This document shows, piece after piece, positions 34,502 through 41,550 of a DNA stretch of 41,550 bases. The stretch covers positions 1 through 41,550 of the forward strand of contig MWCA01000054.1 of the NCBI GenBank assembly GCA_002069785.1, read 5' to 3'. The notes under the pieces were generated by a model. That model had not been told where the DNA came from. It searched no databases and worked only from the letters and a program-made list of their open reading frames with translations. Origin of the DNA: Lentisphaerae bacterium ADurb.Bin242 (lineage in GTDB: Bacteria; Verrucomicrobiota; Lentisphaeria; Victivallales; UBA1829). The position numbers and the translations under genes are program-made. Every line of letters starts with the position of its first letter. Positions within the stretch are counted from its first letter, which is position 1.

Positions 34502-37108
34502 TTGAGTAAAAACACCGTCCCCGGGATCGCCGACCGCCTCCACACCATTCTCTGCGATAACGGCCTTCGCATCTGCGTGCTTCCCAAAAACGATACTCCG
34601 ACCGTCACCGTCCAGGCCTGGGTCCACACCGGCTGGATTCATGAAGAAAAGAACCTCGGGTGCGGACTCTCCCATTTCCTGGAACACATGCTTTTTCACG
34701 GAAGCCGCCGCTATCCCCGCAACGGGGTGTCCGAGCAGGTCGCACGGCTGGGGGGATATCTGGACGCCGCCACTTCCTCCGAGTTTACCTATTATTATAT
34801 TACGCTGCCGTCCATCCATGTGAAGGAGGCGTTCCTCATGCTGGACGACATGCTCCGGAATCCGCTTTTCCCCGAAGACAAGTTCCTTTCCGAAAAAGAA
34901 GTGATCCTCCGGGAACTGGCCATGTACAAGGATTCCCCTACGCACAACCTGTACGAACACGTGCTGGAGGAAACTTTCCGCGTCCATCCGGTCCGCTTTC
35001 CCGCCGGCGGCTACAAGGACAAGCTGGAGACCGTCACGCGGGAAATGATGACCGATTACCATTCGCGCCGCTACACGCCGGGCCGCACCTCGTATGTGAT
35101 CGTCGGTGACGCGGACCCGGATTCCGTGCTGGAAATGGTCCGGAGCCGGACCGCGGACTGGCCGCGCGGATGTATGGAGAACCCTGTCATCCCGATGGAG
35201 CCGCCCTGTCCCTTCCGGCGGAAAAGCGTCTTTGCATTTCCGCATCCGCTGGCCTACTGTTCCGCTTCGTGGCTGACGCCCGACGCGTCGCACGCCGATC
35301 TGCCCGCACTGAACGTGTTTTCGGACATTCTCGGCAACAGCAACAGTTCGCGTCTTTACGAGGAACTGGTGACAAAACAGAAGCTCGCGCTGGATGTTCT
35401 CTTTCACACGACGGCCATCCGGTCGGCGGGACTCTCCGGGTTCATCGCCACGGCGGAGCCCGCCAAGCTGTCCAGGGTCTCGGACGGCATCTTCCGGATC
35501 CTCGGAAAGCTGACGGAGGAAGGTCCGACCGAACAGGAAATGGCCCGGACCCTCGCCCAGCAGACCGCCGACCATATCCGCTCCATGCGCACGAACAGCG
35601 GCCTGGCGAGACTCATCGGCGAAGCCCTGATCGTCTACGGTTCGCCGGACGCCGCGGACCGTTTCCTGCCCGCGCTGGAAAAAGTGACGGCCCGGGACGT
35701 TCTCCGCGTCGGACGGCAGTATTTCTCCCCGGACGCGGCGACGATCGTCGAACAGGCGCCGCCCTCGAAAAAGAAGAAAAAGGCAAACGAAAAGAACCCT
35801 CATGCGTCGCCTCCCCCGATCCGGAAGACATTCCCCGGCGGACAGCGCTTCCTTTATCTGGAAAACCATTCCCTCCCGCTGGCGGACATCTCCATTCTGC
35901 TGCCCGGCGGCGTGCTCTCTGAAAAACCGGGGCTGTGGGGAATCACGAAATTCATCGCGAACACCCTCCCCGCCGGAAATGCGGAATACGGCGAAATCGA
36001 GTTCAACCGCCTGCTGGACGACCACGCCGTCGAACTATCCGTCAGCGACGGCAACGCCTCCTTGAAAATTGAAGCGAACTGTCCGCGGGAGGAACTGGAG
36101 TTCACCGTCGGGATGCTCCGCGCCATGCTTGCCTCGCCCGCGTTCGAAAAGGAAGCCGTGGAACGGGAACGGACCAGCCTCCTGGAAGAGTGCAAAAGCA
36201 AACTCGTCACTCCGATGGCCGTCGCGGAAGACCGGATGCGCAAGACTCTCTTCGAGGGGCATCCTTACGGGACCGGCACCCAGACCGTGATGGAATCCGT
36301 ATCCGTTCTTCCCCGGGAAAAACTGGCGGAATTCTACCGGAAGGTCTGCCTCACGCCGGACAAAGCGCTCTTCGGTTTTGCCGGAGACCTTTCGGCGGAG
36401 GAGGCGGAACGGCATGCGAAAGCGCTTTCCGCCGCCTGCCGCTGGACGAAAAACAAGCTCGAAGCGTCCCTTCCGCCCCGGTTTTCGGATCGGGAGCTCC
36501 GCGTCGAAGCCCGGCTTCCCCGCGAACAGGCCATCCTGTTCCTGTCCATGCCCGGCACCGAGATCACCTCGCCGGAATCCGACGTTCTGGATCTTCTCAA
36601 GGCGGACACCTCCAGCATGGCCTCCCATCTGTTTCAGAAGGTCCGGAACGAAAACGGACTGGTCTATTATACGGGCTTCACGCATACGCCGGGAATCGGG
36701 TTCGACGGCGTCATGGCCTATTACGGCGGAACCCGCGCGGACGCGGTCCCGAAGCTGGAAAAACTGCTGCGGGATGAAATCCGGAGGCTCGTTTCCCGGG
36801 GAATGACCGGGAAGGAATTCGAGAACGCCCGCCGGATGCTCCTGTTTCAGCTGGACAATCTCCGGCAGTCGCCCGGGCATCTCCTGAGCGCGCTCACGGC
36901 CGCGGAGTTCACCGGCACCGGGTATCTGTCCTTCTGGAACAAGCGTTCGGAGCTGGAACGCCTGGCGCGGGAAGACGTCAACCGGACACTGAAGCGCCTG
37001 TTGAGCTCGAAAACCCGCGTGATCGTTTCCGTCCTGCCGGAAAAGGAGGATGGAAAAGTCCTTCCGGAAAAACGGAAAATCCGGAGGAAAGGCCGCCCGG
37101 CCCCTTGA
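34502..37108 (+). CDS. M16-family zinc metallopeptidase, two-module
   Basis: An 868-aa insulinase/pitrilysin-type protease. The N-terminal module has the inverted zinc motif HFLEH within GLSHFLEHMLFHG, and a downstream acidic NLYEHVLEETF segment supplies the third ligand. A lysine-rich linker (about residues 420-443, SKKKKK) joins a second module without an HxxEH motif but with the conserved R..NGLVYYTG element that completes the active chamber. No signal peptide is visible, so it is probably cytoplasmic. The start is TTG 34502, supported by GGGAGAA six bases before it and by homology from the first residues. A hairpin follows the stop. Confidence 0.92.
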   Translation: MSKNTVPGIADRLHTILCDNGLRICVLPKNDTPTVTVQAWVHTGWIHEEKNLGCGLSHFLEHMLFHGSRRYPRNGVSEQVARLGGYLDAATSSEFTYYYITLPSIHVKEAFLMLDDMLRNPLFPEDKFLSEKEVILRELAMYKDSPTHNLYEHVLEETFRVHPVRFPAGGYKDKLETVTREMMTDYHSRRYTPGRTSYVIVGDADPDSVLEMVRSRTADWPRGCMENPVIPMEPPCPFRRKSVFAFPHPLAYCSASWLTPDASHADLPALNVFSDILGNSNSSRLYEELVTKQKLALDVLFHTTAIRSAGLSGFIATAEPAKLSRVSDGIFRILGKLTEEGPTEQEMARTLAQQTADHIRSMRTNSGLARLIGEALIVYGSPDAADRFLPALEKVTARDVLRVGRQYFSPDAATIVEQAPPSKKKKKANEKNPHASPPPIRKTFPGGQRFLYLENHSLPLADISILLPGGVLSEKPGLWGITKFIANTLPAGNAEYGEIEFNRLLDDHAVELSVSDGNASLKIEANCPREELEFTVGMLRAMLASPAFEKEAVERERTSLLEECKSKLVTPMAVAEDRMRKTLFEGHPYGTGTQTVMESVSVLPREKLAEFYRKVCLTPDKALFGFAGDLSAEEAERHAKALSAACRWTKNKLEASLPPRFSDRELRVEARLPREQAILFLSMPGTEITSPESDVLDLLKADTSSMASHLFQKVRNENGLVYYTGFTHTPGIGFDGVMAYYGGTRADAVPKLEKLLRDEIRRLVSRGMTGKEFENARRMLLFQLDNLRQSPGHLLSALTAAEFTGTGYLSFWNKRSELERLAREDVNRTLKRLLSSKTRVIVSVLPEKEDGKVLPEKRKIRRKGRPAP

Positions 37109-37121
37109 AAAACAATCCATG

Positions 37122-37140
37122 TTCCGGTATCTTACCGGAA
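37122..37140 (+). repeat. TTCCGGTA hairpin between the M16 and GT2 genes
   Basis: TTCCGGTA-TCT-TACCGGAA is a perfect 8-bp inverted repeat with a three-base loop. No T-run follows, so it is more likely an operator or mRNA-processing stem than a terminator. Confidence 0.5.
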
Positions 37141-37173
37141 TGACGGTTCATCAGCGATAAAGGATATCGGATC

Positions 37174-37950
37174 ATGTTCAACGGAAAAAAGGTAGTGGTC
37201 GTCATGCCCGCATACAATGCGGAAAAAACCCTGCTGAAAACCTATAACGAAGTCATTGCCCAGCCCTTTGTCGACCGGGTGATCGTCGTCGACGATGCGA
37301 GCGGGGACAACACCTACGAGATCGCCCGGAAGCTCGACCGGGTCACCGCCTACCGCAAGGACCGGAATTCCGGCTACGGCGGCAACCAGAAAATGTGCTA
37401 CAAAATCGCCCTCGAGGAAGGCGCCGACATCGTCATCATGGTCCATCCCGACTACCAGTACACCCCGATGCTGATCCCCGCAATGGCCTCCATGATCGGA
37501 AACGGACTCTATCATTGCGTGCTCGGATCGCGGATTCTGGGCGGCTATGCCCTCCAGGGCGGAATGCCTCTCTATAAATACGTCTGCAACCGGTTCCTCA
37601 CGTTTGCGGAGAATCTCCTGATAAGGCAGAAGCTTTCCGAATATCACACCGGCTACCGCGCCTTCTCGAAGGAACTTTTGACAACCTTGAACTTCGATTC
37701 CAATTCCGACGACTTCATTTTCGACAACGAGATGCTGGTCCAGATCGTCTGGACCGGCGCCGTGATCGCCGAGGTCAGCTGTCCGACCAAATACTTCGAG
37801 GAGGCGTCCAGCATCTGTTTTTCCAGAAGTCTCCGTTACGGAATCGGCTGCCTGTGGGTCTCTCTCCGCTATTTCCTGGCCAGTCACAACCTGGGACACT
37901 GGAAGCTCCTAGACCGGATTCCCAGAAATTCTTTGAAAAAGGAATGGTAA
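37174..37950 (+). CDS. Glycosyltransferase family 2, polyprenyl-phosphate sugar synthase-like
   Basis: A 258-aa soluble GT-A enzyme that resembles DPM1-type transferases, which move a sugar from a nucleotide donor to polyprenyl phosphate. VVVMPAYNAEKTL begins the fold, VVDDASGDNT is the nucleotide-binding strand, NSGYGGNQKM is typical of the group, MVHPDYQY fills the DXD position, and YHTGYRAFS is the acceptor-site motif. No membrane helix follows, unlike many GT2 relatives. Neighbours are a GT2-like/methyltransferase fusion eight bases downstream and a GT39 enzyme, which commonly uses lipid-linked sugars. Confidence 0.88.
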   Translation: MFNGKKVVVVMPAYNAEKTLLKTYNEVIAQPFVDRVIVVDDASGDNTYEIARKLDRVTAYRKDRNSGYGGNQKMCYKIALEEGADIVIMVHPDYQYTPMLIPAMASMIGNGLYHCVLGSRILGGYALQGGMPLYKYVCNRFLTFAENLLIRQKLSEYHTGYRAFSKELLTTLNFDSNSDDFIFDNEMLVQIVWTGAVIAEVSCPTKYFEEASSICFSRSLRYGIGCLWVSLRYFLASHNLGHWKLLDRIPRNSLKKEW

Positions 37951-37957
37951 ACGCATC

Positions 37958-39493
37958 ATGGCGGCAATTCCTTCGGACCTTCTGGAACCGGCATCGGAGA
38001 TACTGTCGAAAAACAGATGCGCCCTGATTTACGACGTTGAAACATTTTCCGAAACCGTCCGGGATTCCGTCGACCTTCTTCCGGAATCCATCCGGGAAGG
38101 GTTTGCGGAAATAATGCTGTTATACAGGAAAAATTCTCCCGGCCGGGAACCGGCAAAAGAGGACAGGCGGGTATCGCTGTTCAAGGTCAGGCCGGACGCC
38201 GGCTACGGGGAACGCCGGAAACTGATCTTCAACTATGCCCGGCAGCGCTTCGACTATCTGCTGATCGTGAACGGGGAAACACCCCTTCCGCCGGAAATGA
38301 TCCTGACGCTGCTTGCACGCCTGAAAGACAGTCCCGACGCCCTCTTCGTCCTCCCCTCTTCCGGAAAGAAGGAAAAACCGTACGACTGTAAAACTCCGGA
38401 AACTTCAAAGCCGCCGTATTTCTCCCGAAGAAAAATGCGGTTTTCCGCCGGACTGGCGCGTTTTCTCGGCGGTACGCGATATGACCTGACCTTTCCGCTG
38501 TGCAGCGTCTTGAAAGTGGAAACCCTTCACGTCCTTCCGTTTCAGTACAACGACGATTCCGAGGCGTTTGAACTGGAATTGGCCATCCAGATGCAGATGG
38601 TGGAAGCTCATACGGAAAAGTTTCCGGTAAGCAAATCTTTTTACGTTTCCCATCCGCCCCGGGTTTCGCTGTGGAGACTGTATTACCGGATTTTCCGTTC
38701 GCTTTGCAAAATCCGTTTCATGCGGTATGAAATCTTCTTCGATCCGCGTTTTCATATTGTGCCTCTTCATCTGGACGTCAAAGAAAAATACAGGCTGCGC
38801 TATATCCCGAAAAGGGCCGGAACCTCCATCCACGGAACGATTCTCCGTCATGATTTCGGTGAAAAACGGAAAATCATCGACATCGGCGGAGGCTGCGGCG
38901 AAGCGGTCGCCTGCCCTCTCGCGCAAAAAGGGCACGCCGTCACCGTGATCGACCTGATCGTGGACCCGAAAAGTCCGTGCACCCGTCAATACCATGTGGA
39001 CCTGAATGAACCCTGGGCGTCCCAGTTCCCCGCTGAAAAATACGACGTTGCCCTGGCACTGGACATTCTGGAGCATCTGAAGTCGCCGGAAAACGCCGTG
39101 AGGCAAATCCGGGACATGCTTCCCCCGGACGCCGAACTCTTCGCCAGCACGGGAAACATCGGATACTTCATTACCCGCTTCATGCTGCTGTTCGGCTTCT
39201 TCAACTACGGACGGCGCGGCATTCTCGACATGACCCACATGCGTCTTTTCACGGCGGCCTCCTTCCAGCGGCTGTTCTATAATGAAGGATTTCAGATCGT
39301 GGAGATCCGCGGATTCGGTCCGCCCATCGCCGATATTTCCACTCATTCCCGCTTGCTGCGTTTCGCCGACTTCGTTTCTTCCCTGGCCGCCCGGATTTAC
39401 CCGCCTTTGTTCGCCTATCAGATTCTGGTGGTCGCCCGCCGCAAGGCCCCCCTCGACAACCTCGAGGAAAGAAAAGAACAGGACGCATCGTGA
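37958..39493 (+). CDS. Degenerate GT2 domain fused to SAM-dependent methyltransferase
   Basis: A 511-aa protein. About 20-230 aligns by eye with the preceding GT2: YGERRKLIFNYARQRFDYLLIVNGETPLPPEMI corresponds to its YGGNQKMCYKIALEEGADIVIMVHPDYQYTPMLI region, and SAGLARFLGGTRYDLTFPLCSVLKVETL to its acceptor region. The donor-site acidic residues are lost (NGETP replaces HPDYQ), so it is probably catalytically dead. About 300-500 is a class I methyltransferase: IIDIGGGCGEAVACPLA (SAM loop), VIDLIVD, YDVALALDILEHLKSPENAVRQIRDML, then MTHMRLFT. It may methylate a sugar or lipid made by its neighbours. Its stop overlaps the GT39 start (GTGA). Confidence 0.75.
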   Translation: MAAIPSDLLEPASEILSKNRCALIYDVETFSETVRDSVDLLPESIREGFAEIMLLYRKNSPGREPAKEDRRVSLFKVRPDAGYGERRKLIFNYARQRFDYLLIVNGETPLPPEMILTLLARLKDSPDALFVLPSSGKKEKPYDCKTPETSKPPYFSRRKMRFSAGLARFLGGTRYDLTFPLCSVLKVETLHVLPFQYNDDSEAFELELAIQMQMVEAHTEKFPVSKSFYVSHPPRVSLWRLYYRIFRSLCKIRFMRYEIFFDPRFHIVPLHLDVKEKYRLRYIPKRAGTSIHGTILRHDFGEKRKIIDIGGGCGEAVACPLAQKGHAVTVIDLIVDPKSPCTRQYHVDLNEPWASQFPAEKYDVALALDILEHLKSPENAVRQIRDMLPPDAELFASTGNIGYFITRFMLLFGFFNYGRRGILDMTHMRLFTAASFQRLFYNEGFQIVEIRGFGPPIADISTHSRLLRFADFVSSLAARIYPPLFAYQILVVARRKAPLDNLEERKEQDAS

Positions 39494-40884
39494 AACAATT
39501 ACAGGCTTCGATTCAGACATTTGTACAAACTCTTCCGCAATCCCGGAAAAGAGTTCATCTCCTTCTGGGAATTCTTCTCCTGACGGCTCTCCTCCCGCGG
39601 GTTTATCTGCTTGCGAAAGTCTCGGAAAAAGATTTCCTCCATAACGACGGCGGGGAATATATGGAAATCTCCAGGCAGCTCTCGCAGGGAAACGGTTTCT
39701 CCCTTTCCTTCTACCGCTGGTATGAATTCCCCCGGCCCGGACAGAAGGATATGCTGCACAAAGACTTGTCCCGCCCTCCATTGTTCCCCCTCCTGGGGTC
39801 CCTTGTGTTTTTTCTTCCGGTAAATCCGCTTTTCTGGGCGAAAGGAATCTCTCTTCTGCTCTCCCTGACGGCGATTTATTGCGTGTTTCTTCTGGGGAAG
39901 GAATTTGCCGGGGCTGTCTGCGGACTGTTTTCAGCGGCTCTGTTTTCCATTTATCCTTACGCACTTTATTATACAATCTCATGGTCAACGGAAAACCTCT
40001 TCCTGATCCTCCTGGCCCTGTCGTTTACTTTTCTGCTCAAAGCATGCAGGGGCAACCCCTCTTCTTTTCCTTATTGCGGGCTGTTTTTGGCCCTGGCCTC
40101 GCTGACCCGACCGACCGCTCTTCCTCTCGCCTTTGCATTCATTGTCATCTGGGTGTTTTTCTCATACAAATCCGGCTCATGGCGCGTCATGGGGAAACAG
40201 GCCGCTCTTTTTCTCGGAATTTTCCTGCTGCTTCTGCTTCCGTGGACCATCCGGAACTATCGAGTCGGCGGAAAGTTCACACCCATGACATACTACGGAA
40301 GCTATGCATTCTGGCTGTCGTCTTCCGACGTCATTTATGAGACTTACCGCACAATGGACACGCCCGACTATGAGAAGAAAACAGGCGAACTCTGGAACCG
40401 TCTTCATGCGGAACGCCTTGCGGAACTCAAGGAAAAAGGAGCCTATGACATTGCCGAAGCCTCGCGCTGGTGGAAGCAATGGGGGCTCGATTATATCCGC
40501 CAGAATCCGGACAAGATGGCCTACATATGGAAGGAACGTTTCTTCCATTACTGGCGCATGTGTCCGAACCTGGCATCCCTTTCCACAACTCAAATCGTCC
40601 TGCTGCGAACCTTTTTCACGTGCCTTTTCATCCTTGCGCTCGCCGGGCTGTTTCTCCTGCGAAAACGCAAAGAGACGCTGATTCTACTTTTTCCGCCGCT
40701 GTTCGGGCTTGTCATCTCCATTCCGTTTTTGTTCGTTCTGCGGTACCGGTATCCGTTTTTCGCCCCGTATGTCTGCGTCTTCGCCGCCTTTGTCCTGACA
40801 TGGCTGACAAGGAAAGCTGTCGGCGAGGAGCTTCCGGAACCGTTTTCTACCGGAGAGAAGGGCTTGATTCCATCAAGAAAGTGA
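39490..40884 (+). CDS. GT39-family membrane glycosyltransferase
   Basis: A 464-aa integral membrane protein with about ten hydrophobic helices, the first at 25-42 and the last near 415-440. An acidic periplasmic loop follows helix 1 (FLHNDGGEYMEISRQLSQGNG), as in ArnT/PMT enzymes that transfer a sugar from polyprenyl phosphate to lipid or protein. LTRPTALPLAFAF and LLLPWTIRNYRVGG are typical of the PMT_2 group. The start is GTG 39490, overlapping the previous stop. The donor is presumably made by the GT2 at 37174. The acceptor is unknown. Confidence 0.85.
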   Translation: MKQLQASIQTFVQTLPQSRKRVHLLLGILLLTALLPRVYLLAKVSEKDFLHNDGGEYMEISRQLSQGNGFSLSFYRWYEFPRPGQKDMLHKDLSRPPLFPLLGSLVFFLPVNPLFWAKGISLLLSLTAIYCVFLLGKEFAGAVCGLFSAALFSIYPYALYYTISWSTENLFLILLALSFTFLLKACRGNPSSFPYCGLFLALASLTRPTALPLAFAFIVIWVFFSYKSGSWRVMGKQAALFLGIFLLLLLPWTIRNYRVGGKFTPMTYYGSYAFWLSSSDVIYETYRTMDTPDYEKKTGELWNRLHAERLAELKEKGAYDIAEASRWWKQWGLDYIRQNPDKMAYIWKERFFHYWRMCPNLASLSTTQIVLLRTFFTCLFILALAGLFLLRKRKETLILLFPPLFGLVISIPFLFVLRYRYPFFAPYVCVFAAFVLTWLTRKAVGEELPEPFSTGEKGLIPSRK

Positions 40885-40904
40885 AATAATTTTTGAAAAG
40901 GCCA

Positions 40905-40933
40905 TTGAAAAAATCACCATCCGGCCGTACTAT
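40905..40933 (+). promoter_or_regulatory. Candidate promoter of the LysM gene
   Basis: TTGAAA (40905-40910), 17-base spacer, TACTAT (40928-40933), 57 bases before GTG 40991. An alternative -10, TATATA at 40931-40936, would need a 20-base spacer. Confidence 0.45.
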
Positions 40934-40990
40934 ATAGCACCTACAGATTTTTAACGCAAATACAACTATTGCAAATAGGAGGCGTGCATC

Positions 40991-41550
40991 GTGAAAATAA
41001 AAGTAATTGTTCTTTTGGCAACAGTGGCGGTACTTCATGTGGTGATGGGTGTCTTGTTCCTTGCTGGCGGCTGTGCACAGGAGGACCCGCCCATGCCTCC
41101 GGGAGTGTATGTGCCTCCCACCAAAGAGGCTCCCGGAACCACCCCCGCGCAGCCTAAGAGCATAGCCCCCGCACCGATTGTTCCGGTGCCGGGCGAATCT
41201 TCTATTTTAACTCCGCCGGAGCCCCTCCCGAGTTCCAAAGAGGAAAAGCATCCTGAAAAGAAGCCCATCGAAAAAAACGGAACGGAAGCCACTCACAAGG
41301 TGGTCAAAGGGGAATCTCTCTGGTCCATCTCCAGAAAGTATTCCGTCACCATCGAAGAGCTTGCCCTCTACAACAATATTCCGGCTACCGCCAAGCTGAA
41401 AATCGGACAGACCATCCTGATTCCGCCGGCTGGAAAAGCGGTGAAAGCCCCCGCGGCCAAGGCGGCGGCGAAAGCTCCTTCCGCCAAAGCAGCGAAGTCC
41501 CACGGCAAGGCAGCTCCCGCGGCCGCCAGGAAGTCTGCCGCCAAAGAGAG
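40991..41550 (+). CDS. LysM-domain lipoprotein, partial at the window edge
   Basis: The first 186 residues of a longer exported protein, open at the right edge. The start is GTG 40991 with AGGAGG at 40977-40982, eight bases away. Residues 1-28 form a signal peptide (KIKVIVLLATVAVLHVVMGVLF) ending in LAGGC, a lipoprotein-type cleavage site. A proline-rich stretch (about 33-95) leads to one LysM domain (about 101-146: HKVVKGESLWSISRKYSV ... LKIGQTILIPP), which binds peptidoglycan. An Ala/Lys/Pro-rich tail (KAAAKAPSAKAAK) follows. It probably tethers something to the cell wall; what lies after the edge is unknown. Confidence 0.85.
   Translation, partial: MKIKVIVLLATVAVLHVVMGVLFLAGGCAQEDPPMPPGVYVPPTKEAPGTTPAQPKSIAPAPIVPVPGESSILTPPEPLPSSKEEKHPEKKPIEKNGTEATHKVVKGESLWSISRKYSVTIEELALYNNIPATAKLKIGQTILIPPAGKAVKAPAAKAAAKAPSAKAAKSHGKAAPAAARKSAAKE

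Overview
The window looks like a chromosomal segment of a moderately GC-rich bacterium. I infer the Planctomycetes-Verrucomicrobia-Lentisphaerae group, most likely a Lentisphaerota/Victivallis-like gut or sediment saccharolytic organism. The grounds are a Minf_1886-family gene, several large poorly characterised glycoside-hydrolase-like proteins without signal peptides, an E1 alpha-beta fusion, and the mix of housekeeping genes. This placement is inference; there is no rRNA or tRNA gene here, and no IS element, CRISPR array, phage or plasmid gene was seen.

Layout. 1-780: a terminator hairpin, then the redox repressor gene rex on the minus strand with a near-perfect Rex operator upstream. 1177-2289: an isocitrate/isopropylmalate dehydrogenase family enzyme. 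2430-5695: a tight operon of a LipM/LplA-type octanoyl/lipoyl transferase, RNase III, an iron-type alcohol dehydrogenase and an acyl-ACP thioesterase. 5837-6607: a DUF2807-like lipoprotein. 6912-11398: DeoR regulator, 2-oxoacid dehydrogenase E1 (alpha-beta fusion) and E2 (one lipoyl domain, two peripheral-subunit-binding domains), closed by a strong terminator.

11478-20198 is the accessory heart of the window. Divergent from a regulatory region near 14425-14470 lie, leftwards, a GHL6-type glycosidase and a DMT-family transporter. Rightwards lie a frameshifted AraC regulator, a glycosidase-like protein with an N-terminal helix-turn-helix-like segment, a second GHL6-type glycosidase, and L-rhamnose mutarotase. 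I read this as a cytoplasmic rhamnoside or rhamnose-type sugar utilisation locus. A further paralogue of the HTH-bearing glycosidase, with a CBM9-like C-terminus, sits at 21974-24643 with rlmI.

24871-30227: FHA membrane protein, ftsH, DUF167 protein, mnmA and a BrkB-family membrane protein, all on the plus strand. 30229-33895, minus strand: an ALDH3-like aldehyde dehydrogenase with a hairpin and U-run in its leader, an EFR1-type flavodoxin/ferredoxin protein, and argG. 34052-40884, plus strand: a Minf_1886 protein, an M16 protease (TTG start), a DPM1-like GT2, a degenerate GT2 fused to a methyltransferase, and a GT39 membrane glycosyltransferase, probably a lipid-linked glycosylation module. 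40991-end: a LysM lipoprotein cut by the window edge.

Recurrent candidate promoters have TTGCAA or TTGAAA as -35 and TATAAT-like -10 boxes 16-17 bases apart. They often overlap palindromes that could be operators.
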